A DNA stretch of 64,000 nucleotides from contig JAIQFD010000003.1 in the NCBI GenBank assembly GCA_020073495.1, forward strand, positions 558,001 to 622,000. The letters are read 5' to 3'. The translations under genes and the position numbers were made by a program. Below, piece after piece: positions 8,410 through 16,521 of the stretch (its first letter is position 1; every line of letters starts with the position of its first letter). The notes beneath the pieces were generated by a model. It had not been told where the DNA came from and did no database searches. It saw only the letters and a program-made list of their open reading frames with translations. This DNA comes from Terriglobia bacterium. Its GTDB lineage: Bacteria; Acidobacteriota; Terriglobia; Terriglobales; Acidobacteriaceae.

Positions 8410-8441
8410 CAGTGGCTAGTAGCTGGTAGCTAGTAGCTAGG
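8410..8441. repeat. TAGCTAG-type quasi-tandem repeat
   Basis: A run of CTAGTAGCTGGTAGCTAG words fills the gap before the CoA-transferase gene. Similar runs lie at 3281-3311, 24243-24266, 28915-28936 and 41849-41880. Confidence 0.6.
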
Positions 8442-8456
8442 GTCAGCCCAACGACA

Positions 8457-9245
8457 ATGACGTCCCCTGCCACAGAAGCTCCGCGAGTGAAGCCCGCCTA
8501 CACCATGGGGGAACTGATGGTGGCCGCGGCGGCGCGGGAGATCAAAGACGGCGAGGTGGTGTTCGTCGGAATGCGCCTGCCGCTGATCGCCTTCGTGGTG
8601 GCCAAGCGCACGCACGCGCCGCATGCGGTTGGACTCTTCGAGAATGGCGTGGTGCGTTCGACGCCGGCGCAGGAACTCATCTACACCATGGCCGACCCGC
8701 CAAACATCCTCGGCGCGACGCAGTGTCTGGACATGCTGAGCGTGATGAGCATGTTGCAGTCGGGACGGGTGCACCTGGGGTTCCTGGGCGCGGCGGAGGT
8801 CGATCGCTTCGGCAACCTGAACTCTACGCAGGTGCACGGGCCTAAGGGAATGGTGCGTCTGCCGGGCTCAGGAGGAGCCTGCGACATCGCGTCCCTGGCG
8901 CAGCGATTCGTCGTCCTGCTGGAACATTCCAAGCACCGCCTCCCGGAGCGCGTTTCCTACATCACCAGCCCTGGGAACGGCGATGGCAAAGGATGGCGGG
9001 AGCGGGTCGGCCTGCCGCGTGGCGGGCCCTCAGCGGCGATCACTACCAAAGCCGTCCTGCGCTTCGGTGAAGACGGCGAGGCGTTTCTTGCATCGGTGCA
9101 CCCGGGCGTCAGCATCGAGGACGTGGTCGCGAATACCGGATGGAAGCTGCGCGTCCCGTCCGGCGTGGGCGAGACTGCGGTACCCACCCCCGCCGAGCTG
9201 AAGGCGATCCGCGACTACGACAAGGAAGGATTCTGGACCAGTTAG
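8457..9245 (+). CDS. Glutaconate CoA-transferase-like beta subunit (GctB/IpdB family)
   Basis: A 262-residue family I CoA-transferase beta-type subunit. Glu62 in GLFENG is at the position of the Glu that forms the glutamyl-CoA intermediate in true transferases. GSGGACDIASLA is the glycine-rich CoA-binding motif of GctB-like subunits, and FGEDGEAFLASVHPGV matches the conserved end region. The alpha subunit is encoded 1.2 kb downstream, separated by a crotonase and a small membrane protein gene. Members either move CoA between acids or, as in the IpdAB enzymes of steroid degradation, hydrolyse a ring by retro-Claisen chemistry. Retention of Glu62 favours transferase activity but does not settle it. 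The stop codon abuts the next ATG with no gap. Confidence 0.82.
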   Translation: MTSPATEAPRVKPAYTMGELMVAAAAREIKDGEVVFVGMRLPLIAFVVAKRTHAPHAVGLFENGVVRSTPAQELIYTMADPPNILGATQCLDMLSVMSMLQSGRVHLGFLGAAEVDRFGNLNSTQVHGPKGMVRLPGSGGACDIASLAQRFVVLLEHSKHRLPERVSYITSPGNGDGKGWRERVGLPRGGPSAAITTKAVLRFGEDGEAFLASVHPGVSIEDVVANTGWKLRVPSGVGETAVPTPAELKAIRDYDKEGFWTS

Positions 9246-10031
9246 ATGCAGAGCCAGACACAATCCGAATACAAGACCATCGCGGTTGCGATGGAGCCCC
9301 CGGTGGCCCGCATTACCCTCTCGCGGCCGCCGCTGAACGTCATCAATATGGAGATGATGGACGAGCTGCTGGCGGTGATCGAGCAGATCGAGCAGCGCCC
9401 CGACATTCCGGTCATCGTCTTCAGCGGCAGCCCCAAGGCCTTCTCCGCAGGGGTCGAGGTCAAGGAACACACGCCCGACAAAGTCGAAGGCATGCTGCGC
9501 AAGTTCCACTCGGTGATCCGCGCCATGCTGCTGACCAGAAAGGTCACCATCGCGGCCGTCGAGGGCGCGTGCCTGGGCGGCGGCGCCGAGGTGGCGCTGA
9601 TCTGCGACCTGGTCTACACCGCACGGGATGCCTCGTGGGCATTCCCCGAGATCAAGCTGGCCTGCTATCCGCCGGTGGCGTGCGCGGCGCTGGCCGCGCT
9701 GATCGGGCAGAAGCGGGCCGCCGACCTCATCCTGACCGGCCGCCAGATCTCGGGCGACGAGGCGCTCGCCATCGGCCTGGCCACCGGTGCCGCACGCGGC
9801 GAGGAACTGCTCGGGCTCGTCAACGACGCTGTTGATCGGCTGTCAAAGCTCAGCCCGGCGGCGCTGGCCATCGCCAAGAAAGCGTTCTACGCCTGGGATG
9901 CGTTCCACCTCGACAAGGGCCTGCAACGCGCCGAAAACCTCTACTTCGACGAGCTGATGAAGACCGCCGACGCCGCCGAGGGGATCAACGCGTTCCTGGA
10001 GAAACGCAAGCCGGTGTGGAAGGGAAAATGA
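9246..10031 (+). CDS. Dienoyl-CoA-hydratase-like crotonase (crotonase 2)
   Basis: A 261-residue crotonase-fold enzyme. The segment FSAGVEVKEHTPDKVEGML followed by FH is characteristic of cyclohexa-1,5-diene-1-carbonyl-CoA hydratases (Dch) and close relatives, and differs from beta-oxidation hydratases. The oxyanion segment GACLGGGAEVALICDL and the second Glu in FPEIKLA are present. In the anaerobic benzoyl-CoA pathway Dch adds water to the ring diene; related crotonases (EchA20, BamA) open rings. The gene lies between the two CoA-transferase subunit genes, an arrangement reminiscent of echA20-ipdA-ipdB in actinobacterial steroid clusters. It overlaps the next gene by ATGA. Confidence 0.8.
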   Translation: MQSQTQSEYKTIAVAMEPPVARITLSRPPLNVINMEMMDELLAVIEQIEQRPDIPVIVFSGSPKAFSAGVEVKEHTPDKVEGMLRKFHSVIRAMLLTRKVTIAAVEGACLGGGAEVALICDLVYTARDASWAFPEIKLACYPPVACAALAALIGQKRAADLILTGRQISGDEALAIGLATGAARGEELLGLVNDAVDRLSKLSPAALAIAKKAFYAWDAFHLDKGLQRAENLYFDELMKTADAAEGINAFLEKRKPVWKGK

Positions 10032-10444
10032 GATCGGTTCCTGACATCGAGGTAAATGCCGACAAACCCGGCACGGTGGCGATGGGCTTTTTCTTCATTC
10101 TCCTTCTGGTCGTCATACCATGGCACATTGCGCACTGGGTGCAAGGAGGAATAAGAGTCTCACCGTCGTTTGGCTGGGAAAACTACCCCGTTCTCGCGCT
10201 GGCTGCATACGTAACAGTTCATCCCAAGACTGACAAGGGCATACGCATCATTTCCATGCTTATCGTCATTCTCTTAGCAACTCGCGCTGTCCTCCACCTG
10301 GCGCATACTTCTGCCGAAGCGTGGCACTTGGCTGCGCGGGGGCTCGCCTTCGGAAATGTCGCTATCGAAGTTGCGTTACTCATTGGAATTGCTATTTGGT
10401 TCAAGAACCGGGTGAGGCTTGTCAAAACACCAAACAATGCGTGA
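10028..10444 (+). CDS. Small polytopic membrane protein of unknown function
   Basis: A 138-residue protein with about four hydrophobic helices: residues about 19-38, 51-62, 73-90 and 110-127. I recognise no domain. It overlaps the crotonase upstream (ATGA at 10028-10031) and the CoA-transferase alpha gene downstream, so it is translationally embedded in the catabolic block. Its base composition is clearly more AT-rich, especially at third positions, than the genes on both sides, which suggests later insertion into the operon. A transporter or sensor role is possible, but nothing in the sequence shows it. Confidence 0.7.
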   Translation: MRSVPDIEVNADKPGTVAMGFFFILLLVVIPWHIAHWVQGGIRVSPSFGWENYPVLALAAYVTVHPKTDKGIRIISMLIVILLATRAVLHLAHTSAEAWHLAARGLAFGNVAIEVALLIGIAIWFKNRVRLVKTPNNA

Positions 10445-11327
10445 CGCCATCGCCGAGTTGGTGCCCGACGGCTGCTCGGTGGCGATGGGGCTCCAGATGG
10501 AGCAGATGATCCCGTTCGCGGCGGGGCACGAGCTCATCCGCCAGAAGAAGCGCGGGCTGACGCTCATCGGGCCGATCTCCGACATCCTCTTCGACCAGAT
10601 GATCGGCGCCGGATGCGCGGAGCGCGTGATCGCGGCCTGGGTGGGCAACGTGATGATGGGCTCGGCGTACAACTTCCGGCGCGAGGTCGAGAGCGGGCGG
10701 GTGCAGGTCACGAACATGACCAACTTCGCGGTCGCGCTGGCGCTGCAAGCAGCGGCCATGGGTGCACCGTTCCTGCCCACGCGCACGGCGCTGGGCTCCG
10801 ACGTGGCCCGTGGAAACGAGTTCTTCACCGCGATCGAATCTCCATTCAAGTCCGGGGACAAACTGCACGCGGTGAAGGCTCTGGCGCCCGACGTGACCAT
10901 CGTCCACGTGCAGCGTGCCGACGAGCAGGGCAACGCGCACTGCTGGGGAAATTTCGGGGTCATGATCGAGGGCGTGCGCGCGGCGAAGAAGGTGATCGTC
11001 GTGGCGGAGGAAGTCGTCGCGCCCGAGGTCATCGCCAGCGATCCCAATCGCACCGTCATCCCTGGTTTCCTGGTGAGCGCGGTGGTCGAGTGCCCGATGG
11101 GAGCGCATCCGTCGCCAGTTCAGGGCTATTACAAGAGAGATGACGCCTTCTTCCGCCAATACCACGAGCAGACCAAGACCCAAGCGGACTTCGACAACTG
11201 GGCCGCGCGGTGGGTTAATGGCGTCCAGGACCGCGCAGGTTATGTGAAGCAACTCGGCGACTGCCGCGTGCAAGAACTCGGTGTCAAACAGCACGCCTAC
11301 GCCGCAGCTGCAGATTTCGGATACTGA
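10419..11327 (+). CDS. Glutaconate CoA-transferase-like alpha subunit (GctA/IpdA family)
   Basis: A 302-residue family I CoA-transferase alpha-type subunit and partner of the beta subunit at 8457-9245. Family features are RDAIAELVPDGCSVAMG at the N-terminus, GNEFFTAIESPF, and the ADEQGNAHCWG segment that precedes the conserved end. I take the TTG at 10419 because MSK..T.RDAI fits the usual N-terminus of these proteins; an ATG at 10437 is the alternative. Both starts lie inside the end of the membrane-protein gene, so translation is coupled. Possible roles are activation of an aromatic acid by CoA transfer or hydrolytic ring opening like IpdAB. Confidence 0.82.
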   Translation: MSKHQTMRDAIAELVPDGCSVAMGLQMEQMIPFAAGHELIRQKKRGLTLIGPISDILFDQMIGAGCAERVIAAWVGNVMMGSAYNFRREVESGRVQVTNMTNFAVALALQAAAMGAPFLPTRTALGSDVARGNEFFTAIESPFKSGDKLHAVKALAPDVTIVHVQRADEQGNAHCWGNFGVMIEGVRAAKKVIVVAEEVVAPEVIASDPNRTVIPGFLVSAVVECPMGAHPSPVQGYYKRDDAFFRQYHEQTKTQADFDNWAARWVNGVQDRAGYVKQLGDCRVQELGVKQHAYAAAADFGY

Positions 11328-11346
11328 GTACTGAGTACTGAGTACT
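11323..11346. repeat. ACTGAGTACTGAGTACT quasi-tandem repeat
   Basis: Three 8-base ACTGAGT words overlap the stop codon of the CoA-transferase alpha gene. Relatives lie at 39309-39331, 42864-42900 and 43697-43713. Confidence 0.65.
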
Positions 11347-11352
11347 TTTGTT

Positions 11353-11673
11353 ATGGATTACGAGATTACAGTTCAGGAAGTTAGAGAGAAGTTGGTGAGC
11401 GCCTCGATCACGCTCGTCGACGTTCGCGAGCCCGAGGAGTTTCGCCTGGCGAGCATCGAGGGCGCGAAGCACATCCCCATGGGCGATGTGCCCATGCGCG
11501 CGCACCAGGAGCTCGATCCCGATGACCACATCGTCGTGGTGTGTCATCATGGCGTGCGCTCGCTCAACGTGACCAACTGGCTGCGCGCCCAGGGATTCGA
11601 GAAGGCGCAGTCCATGCGCGGCGGCATCGATCGCTGGTCGCGGGAAGTGGATCCGAAAGTGCCGGTGTACTGA
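11353..11673 (+). CDS. Rhodanese-like sulfurtransferase domain protein
   Basis: A 106-residue single-domain rhodanese. The active-site loop is VVVCHHGVRS, with the catalytic Cys and the C-x-x-G-x-R pattern; LVDVREPEEFRLASIEGA is the usual N-terminal motif and GGIDRWSREVDP the C-terminal one. These proteins carry a persulfide on Cys. Its position just before the molybdenum-enzyme subunits suggests a role in sulfur supply, for instance for the cyanolysable sulfur of the Mo site or Fe-S clusters, but this is inference. It is of normal length and looks intact. Confidence 0.88.
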   Translation: MDYEITVQEVREKLVSASITLVDVREPEEFRLASIEGAKHIPMGDVPMRAHQELDPDDHIVVVCHHGVRSLNVTNWLRAQGFEKAQSMRGGIDRWSREVDPKVPVY

Positions 11674-11684
11674 GGAGCGGTTAG

Positions 11685-11756
11685 CTATTATCGATTGGCG
11701 TTTAGCCAGTGCAGATGTCGAATGGCTAAACGCTAATAGCTAATCGCCAACTGCTG
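11685..11756. repeat. Long imperfect inverted repeat (GCGTTTAGCCA family)
   Basis: TGGCGTTTAGCCA (11697-11709) and TGGCTAAACGCTA (11722-11734) form a strong hairpin, extended outwards by AT-rich arms (TTAGCTATTATCGAT and AATAGCTAATCGCC). A close relative lies at 56851-56932. Confidence 0.65.
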
Positions 11757-11762
11757 GTTTTA

Positions 11763-12257
11763 ATGAAGAAAGAACTCATCGAGCTTCGCGTCAACGGCCG
11801 CACCCACGAGGTCGCGATCGAGCCCAGCAAGCTCCTGCTCGACGTGCTGCGCGAGGACCTCGACCTGACCGGCTCCAAGCGCGGCTGCGACGACTCCTCC
11901 TGCGGCGCCTGCACGGTCATGGTGGACGGCGCACCCATGCTGGCCTGCACCATGCTGGCGGCGAGCTGCGAAGGGCGCGAGATCACCACCGTCGAGGGCA
12001 TCGCCGAGCACGGCGCTCTGGCCGCGATCCAGAAAGCCTATGGCGACTGGGGCGGCGCGCAGTGCGGCTACTGCACGCCCGGGTTCATGGTCACGGTCAA
12101 GCACCTGATGGACAACAATCCCGAGCCCAGCGAAGAGGAGGTCCGACAGGCGCTGAGCAGCAATCTGTGCCGCTGCACCGGCTACAGCCAGATGTACCAG
12201 GCGATCAAGGCGGCGATCGAGGCGGAGCAGAAGGGAAGAGCGGCGGCGGCGGATTAA
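11763..12257 (+). CDS. 2Fe-2S subunit of a xanthine-oxidase-family molybdoenzyme (4-hydroxybenzoyl-CoA reductase gamma-like)
   Basis: A 164-residue protein with two 2Fe-2S clusters. The N-terminal plant-ferredoxin-type cluster is bound by GCDDSSCGACTVMV plus a later Cys in ACTML. The C-terminal helical domain binds the second cluster through QCGYCTPG and LCRCTGY. It passes electrons between the molybdenum and FAD/4Fe-4S subunits encoded directly downstream. The gene order (Fe-S, Mo, FAD) and the special FAD subunit point to the hydroxybenzoyl-CoA reductase branch rather than xanthine or CO dehydrogenase. The hcr symbol is not assigned because the substrate is unproven. Confidence 0.88.
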   Translation: MKKELIELRVNGRTHEVAIEPSKLLLDVLREDLDLTGSKRGCDDSSCGACTVMVDGAPMLACTMLAASCEGREITTVEGIAEHGALAAIQKAYGDWGGAQCGYCTPGFMVTVKHLMDNNPEPSEEEVRQALSSNLCRCTGYSQMYQAIKAAIEAEQKGRAAAAD

Positions 12258-12259
12258 GA

Positions 12260-12295
12260 GCAGGTCCCTCACGGCTGAAGCCGTTCGGGATGACA
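12260..12295. repeat. 'GGTCCCTC...CGTTCGGGATGACA' element
   Basis: A single copy of the dispersed element sits in the 60-base gap between the Fe-S and Mo subunit genes. It has a hairpin ACGGC-TGAA-GCCGT at 12271-12284. Confidence 0.65.
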
Positions 12296-12317
12296 CTACT
12301 TTAGAACTCGATCACTC

Positions 12318-14903
12318 ATGAGCAAATTCTCCATCATCGGCAAGCCCATCGCCTTCGTCGATTCCGCGGGCAAGACCACGGGCTCCGGCAAGTACACCGA
12401 CGACCTGCGCGTCCCGGGCATGCTGATCGGCAAGATCCTGCACTCGCCGCTGCCGCACGCGCGAATCAAGCGCATCGACGCCTCCAAGGCACTGGCGCTC
12501 GAAGGCGTGGTCACCGCGGTCACCGGCCCAGACGCGCCCAACAAGTATGGCATCCTGCCCGTCGGCCACGACGAGACCGCGCTCGCCGTGGACAAGGTCC
12601 GCTACGTCGGCGACAACGTCGCGTGTGTGGTCGCTGTCTCCGAATCGATCGCAGAGAAGGCGTTGGAGCTGGTCGAGGTCGAATACGAGCCGCTACCCGC
12701 CTACTTCGATCCGGAAGAATCGATGAAAGCGACCGCCAACCTCATCCACGACCATAAGGCGAACAATCTCGAGAAGGATTATCACCACGTCTTCGGCGAC
12801 CCCGACAAGGGCTTTGCGGAATCGGACATGGTCGTGCAGGGACGCTACATCGCCAACGAGGTCACGCACGCGGCCATGGAGCCGCACTCCACGCTGGCAC
12901 AGTTCGAGATCGACTCTCACACCGGACAGCCCGGCCGCCTGACCGTGTGGTCGTCCACCCAAGTCCCGTACTACCTGCAGCACAAGCTGTCGCTGGTGTT
13001 GGACATGCCGATGTCGCAGATCCGCGTCATCAAGCCGCTGGTGGGCGGCGGCTTCGGCGGCAAGAGCGAGGTCATTCCGCTGGAGATCATCGCAGCGGTG
13101 GCGGCGCGCAAGGCCGAAGCGCCGGTGAAAATCACCTACACCCGCGAAGAAGTGTTCTGGGCGCATCGCGGGCGGCCGCGCACCATCGTCGACTTGAAGA
13201 CCGGCGTGAAGAATGACGGTCGGATCGTGTCGGTTGCGGCCAAGGTCATCCAGGACGGCGGCGCGTACTGCTCCTACGGCGTGGTCACCATCCTCTACTC
13301 CGGCGCACTGCTAGGTGCACTGTACGACATCCCCAACATCCGCTACGACGGATACCGCGTGCTGACCAACAAGCCGGCCTGCGGCGCCATGCGCGGCCAC
13401 GGAACCGTCAACGTGCGCTTTGCCTTCGAATCGCAGCTCGACGAGATCGCCGCCAAGCTGAACATCGATCCCGCGGTGATCCGCACGCGCAATTTCCTCA
13501 AGCCGCCGTGCATCACGGTGAACGGACTTCGGGTGCAGAGCTACGGGCTGCCCGAATGCGTGGAGAAAGTGGTCGAGCGCTCCGGCTGGGCGCAGCGCCG
13601 CGGCAAGCTGGGACGCGGGCGCGGTCTGGGGATTGGGTGCAGCCATTACGTGAGCGGCGCGGCCAACTCCATCATCCGCTCCGACATGCCGCACTCCACG
13701 GTCAACATCAAGATCGACCGCGACGGCGGGGTTGTGATCTACACGGGCGCATCCGACATCGGACAGGGCTCCGACACCATGGTGGCGCAGGTCGCCGCTG
13801 AGGTGTTGGGCTGCCGCATGTCGCGCGTAAAGGTGGTCGCTGCCGATACCGACCTGACGCCCATCGACATCGGCTCGTACTCCAGCCGCGTGACCTTCAT
13901 GAACGGCAACGCCACTATGCGCGCCGCCGAAGAGGTGAAGAAGCAGATCGTCTCCGCCGCCGCGCGCAAGATGAACTGCGCGTCCGAAGATGTGACGATG
14001 CGCGACGACCGGGTGTGGAAACCGGGCGGAGGCCCGGACGAACAAATCTTCCAGATTAAGAGCACGCCGCCCGGCGCCGCCGAGGTCGCCGGCCGCGTCG
14101 AAGGCCAGATCCTGCGCGGCTCGCTCCAGCAGAAGCGCAAAGAAGAAGGGCCCAAGGACCACATGTCGTTCGAGGAGGCGGTGGTGGCGGCCATCGACTT
14201 CCACGGCGCGCTCACCGGCACCGGCTCCTACGCGCCGCCGCCGGAAGCGCGCGGCGGCAAGCATAAAGGCGCGGGCGTCGGGCCGTCGCCGGCGTATTCC
14301 TATTCGGCGCAGGTAGCGGACGTCAGCGTGGACGAGGAGACCGGCGAAGTCACCGTCCACAAGATCTGGGCGGCGCACGATTGCGGCCGCGCACTGAACC
14401 CGGTTTCGGTCGAGGGCCAGGTGATCGGCTCCGTCTGGATGGGCCTGGGCCAGGCGCTACAAGAAGAGATGGTTTGGAAAGACGGCCTGCTGATGAATCC
14501 CGGCCTGCTCGAGTACCGCTCGCCGTCGTCGGTCGAATCGCCAGATGTGGAGTGCATCATCGTGGAGTCGCTGGATCCCGAGGGTCCCTTCGGGGCCAAG
14601 GAAGCCAGCGAAGGCTCTCTGGCAGCGGCCATTCCCGCCATCGCCAATGCCATTTGCGACGCGGTCGGCATTCGCCTGCGCGAGTGCCCATTCACGCCCG
14701 AGCGCATCCTCGCCGCGCTGCGCGGCCAGAAGGGGCTCAAGAAACTCAACCTGACCGATGGAGTGGACCCGACAGCCCCCACGACCTTCCGCGAACACGG
14801 CGGATCTCTCTGTTTCAAGGGCAAAGGTCCGGCGCGGCACAAGCTTGATTCAGCGGTCGCGAGCAATCAACCGGTAGCGCCACAATCCGGAGGTGACGAT
14901 TGA
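12318..14903 (+). CDS. Molybdenum-binding large subunit of a xanthine-oxidase-family enzyme (4-hydroxybenzoyl-CoA reductase alpha-like)
   Basis: An 861-residue molybdopterin-cytosine-dinucleotide subunit. Motifs: VGGGFGGKSE and CGAMRGHGTVNVRFAFE in the first cofactor region, DIGQGSDTMVAQVAAEVLGC in the second, and FGAKEASEGS, which holds the catalytic Glu. It is about 90 residues longer than the alpha subunit of 4-hydroxybenzoyl-CoA reductase as I recall it, because of a segment around residues 560-660 (rich in Lys, Gly and Pro) and a C-terminal tail after about 815. It ends in a TTGA overlap with the FAD subunit gene. In this context it would reductively remove a phenolic hydroxyl from an aromatic CoA thioester. 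Confidence 0.87.
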   Translation: MSKFSIIGKPIAFVDSAGKTTGSGKYTDDLRVPGMLIGKILHSPLPHARIKRIDASKALALEGVVTAVTGPDAPNKYGILPVGHDETALAVDKVRYVGDNVACVVAVSESIAEKALELVEVEYEPLPAYFDPEESMKATANLIHDHKANNLEKDYHHVFGDPDKGFAESDMVVQGRYIANEVTHAAMEPHSTLAQFEIDSHTGQPGRLTVWSSTQVPYYLQHKLSLVLDMPMSQIRVIKPLVGGGFGGKSEVIPLEIIAAVAARKAEAPVKITYTREEVFWAHRGRPRTIVDLKTGVKNDGRIVSVAAKVIQDGGAYCSYGVVTILYSGALLGALYDIPNIRYDGYRVLTNKPACGAMRGHGTVNVRFAFESQLDEIAAKLNIDPAVIRTRNFLKPPCITVNGLRVQSYGLPECVEKVVERSGWAQRRGKLGRGRGLGIGCSHYVSGAANSIIRSDMPHSTVNIKIDRDGGVVIYTGASDIGQGSDTMVAQVAAEVLGCRMSRVKVVAADTDLTPIDIGSYSSRVTFMNGNATMRAAEEVKKQIVSAAARKMNCASEDVTMRDDRVWKPGGGPDEQIFQIKSTPPGAAEVAGRVEGQILRGSLQQKRKEEGPKDHMSFEEAVVAAIDFHGALTGTGSYAPPPEARGGKHKGAGVGPSPAYSYSAQVADVSVDEETGEVTVHKIWAAHDCGRALNPVSVEGQVIGSVWMGLGQALQEEMVWKDGLLMNPGLLEYRSPSSVESPDVECIIVESLDPEGPFGAKEASEGSLAAAIPAIANAICDAVGIRLRECPFTPERILAALRGQKGLKKLNLTDGVDPTAPTTFREHGGSLCFKGKGPARHKLDSAVASNQPVAPQSGGDD

Positions 14904-15880
14904 GTCTTCCGGATTTCAAGCTGCTGCGTCCGCGTTCGCTTGGCGAAGCTGTCGAGATGCTTTCCCGGCACGCCGGAGACTTGCAGATCATCGCCGGCGG
15001 CACAGACATCATCCCGTCCCTGAAGCAGCGTCTGTTCACACCAGCGTACGCGATGGATATCCGCGGCATCGACGAGCTGCACGGCGTCCGCGTGCTGCAA
15101 GGCGGAGGCGTCGAGATCGGCGCGCTCACTACGCTCTCCGCCATCGAGGACTCCGAGTTCATCCGCCGCAACTATCCCGTGCTGCGTGAGGCCGCCATGA
15201 CCGTCGCCTCGCCGGTCATCCGCAACATGGCGACCATCGGCGGCAACATCTGCCTGGACACGCGCTGCCTCTGGTACAACCAGTCGCTCACCTGGCGCAA
15301 GTCTTGCGGCTTCTGCATCAAGAAAGACGGCAACCTCTGCCACGTTGCGCCCGGCGGCACGAAGTGCTGGGCCGCCTTCTCCGGAGACACGCCGCCCGCG
15401 CTGCTCTGCCTGGGCGCGGAACTGGAGATTGCCGGACCGAAGGGTGCCCGCCGCGTTGCGCTCCGCGACTTTTACACCAACGTGGGCGACGCCCGCATGA
15501 AGCTAGAGAAGAACGAGTTGCTGGCGCGTATCTCCCTGCCGGTAGCGACCGCGGGCTGGCGCGGCGCCTACACGAAGCTGCGCATCCGCGGCTCTATTGA
15601 CTACCCTCTCGCCGGTGTCGCCGTGGCGTTGAAGATGAATGGCAAGGTGGAAGACGCGCGCGTCGCCATCACCGCCGTGAACCCCGCGCCGCTGCTTGTG
15701 CCCAACGCCGAGCATGCGCTCATCGGGAAGCAGGTGGACGAGTACGCCGCCGGCGTCGTCGGCGAGCTGGCCGCCAAGACCGCCAAGCCTCTGACTACTT
15801 CCGCGCTCACCCCGGAATACCGTCGTGAAATGGTCCGAGTCTTCGCCAAGCGCGCCGTGCTGAAAGCCGCCCGCTCGTGA
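14900..15880 (+). CDS. FAD/4Fe-4S subunit of 4-hydroxybenzoyl-CoA reductase type
   Basis: A 326-residue FAD-binding subunit of the xanthine-oxidase family. FAD motifs are IIAGGTDIIPSLK and ASPVIRNMATIGGNI. The decisive feature is a cysteine-rich insertion: Cys123, 139, 147 and 156, with spacings of 16, 8 and 9. These equal the spacings of the four Cys that bind the unique 4Fe-4S cluster in the beta subunit of Thauera 4-hydroxybenzoyl-CoA reductase (122, 138, 146, 155 as I recall). Ordinary members lack this insertion. That cluster lets electrons flow toward the Mo site for reductive dehydroxylation. The TTG start at 14900 overlaps the preceding stop, and the stop overlaps the next start by GTGA. 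Confidence 0.88.
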   Translation: MSLPDFKLLRPRSLGEAVEMLSRHAGDLQIIAGGTDIIPSLKQRLFTPAYAMDIRGIDELHGVRVLQGGGVEIGALTTLSAIEDSEFIRRNYPVLREAAMTVASPVIRNMATIGGNICLDTRCLWYNQSLTWRKSCGFCIKKDGNLCHVAPGGTKCWAAFSGDTPPALLCLGAELEIAGPKGARRVALRDFYTNVGDARMKLEKNELLARISLPVATAGWRGAYTKLRIRGSIDYPLAGVAVALKMNGKVEDARVAITAVNPAPLLVPNAEHALIGKQVDEYAAGVVGELAAKTAKPLTTSALTPEYRREMVRVFAKRAVLKAARS

Positions 15881-16476
15881 ACTCAATGCGATTCTGGACG
15901 ATGGCGCCGGTTGTGTTCGTGATCGCGTCCTGGTGTGTCTTCGCGCTCATCTTCCTGCTGCGCAAGAAACCGGCGGAAAGTGCTCCTCCCGCCAAGCGCG
16001 ACCCGGCCGCGCGCTGGGGCATCTTCCTTAAGGGGATTGCGTATGCCATGGTCTGGTACGCTGGCTCACGGCGCGGTGGGTCCCGGCCCATCTTCGACAT
16101 GCCGCTGGCAGGGCAGATCGCCGTCGCGCTGCTGACGGCGGCGATCGCCGCGGCATCTGTCTGGCTGGTCCTCATCAGTGTGCACACCCTCGGTCGGCAG
16201 TGGGCGGTCCAGGCTCGCCTCATCGAAGGACATCGGCTCATCGTCGAAGGCCCGTACCGCTGGATGCGTAACCCCATCTACACCGGGATGTTCGGCATGC
16301 TGATCGCCACCGGCCTCGCGTTCGCCACCTGGCCGATGCTGCTGGGTGCCATCGTCATTTATCTGATCGGTTTCACCATCCGCGTCCGCACCGAAGAGAA
16401 GCTTCTCCGCGCACAGTTCGGAGAGGAGTTCGAGGAATACAGACGGCGGGTTCCCGCTCTGCTTCCTCGTTTATAG
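15877..16476 (+). CDS. Isoprenylcysteine carboxyl methyltransferase/PEMT-like membrane protein
   Basis: A 199-residue integral membrane protein with about five hydrophobic segments. The C-terminal signature VEGPYRWMRNPIYTG followed by RVRTEEKLLRAQFGEEFEEYRRRVP is that of the ICMT/phospholipid methyltransferase group, which methylate lipids or small molecules with SAM at the membrane. The GTG at 15877 overlaps the preceding stop (GTGA), with ATG at 15886 as an alternative. Its place in a catabolic operon is unexplained. It could methylate a pathway compound or belong to an unrelated process carried along. Confidence 0.8.
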   Translation: MNSMRFWTMAPVVFVIASWCVFALIFLLRKKPAESAPPAKRDPAARWGIFLKGIAYAMVWYAGSRRGGSRPIFDMPLAGQIAVALLTAAIAAASVWLVLISVHTLGRQWAVQARLIEGHRLIVEGPYRWMRNPIYTGMFGMLIATGLAFATWPMLLGAIVIYLIGFTIRVRTEEKLLRAQFGEEFEEYRRRVPALLPRL

Positions 16477-16521
16477 TGTCTCTGCCAGAGAACCACGTAC
16501 TGCTTGCGGGTGCGATCCGGA

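Noticed and set aside
11685-11756. tRNA or ncRNA suggested by strong folding
   Set aside because: The fold is a simple imperfect palindrome with a related copy elsewhere; there is no cloverleaf, T-loop or known RNA motif.
13311-14378. 355-codon minus-strand frame inside the Mo subunit gene
   Set aside because: It lies entirely within a well-supported gene and its His/Arg/Ala-rich translation has no recognisable fold.
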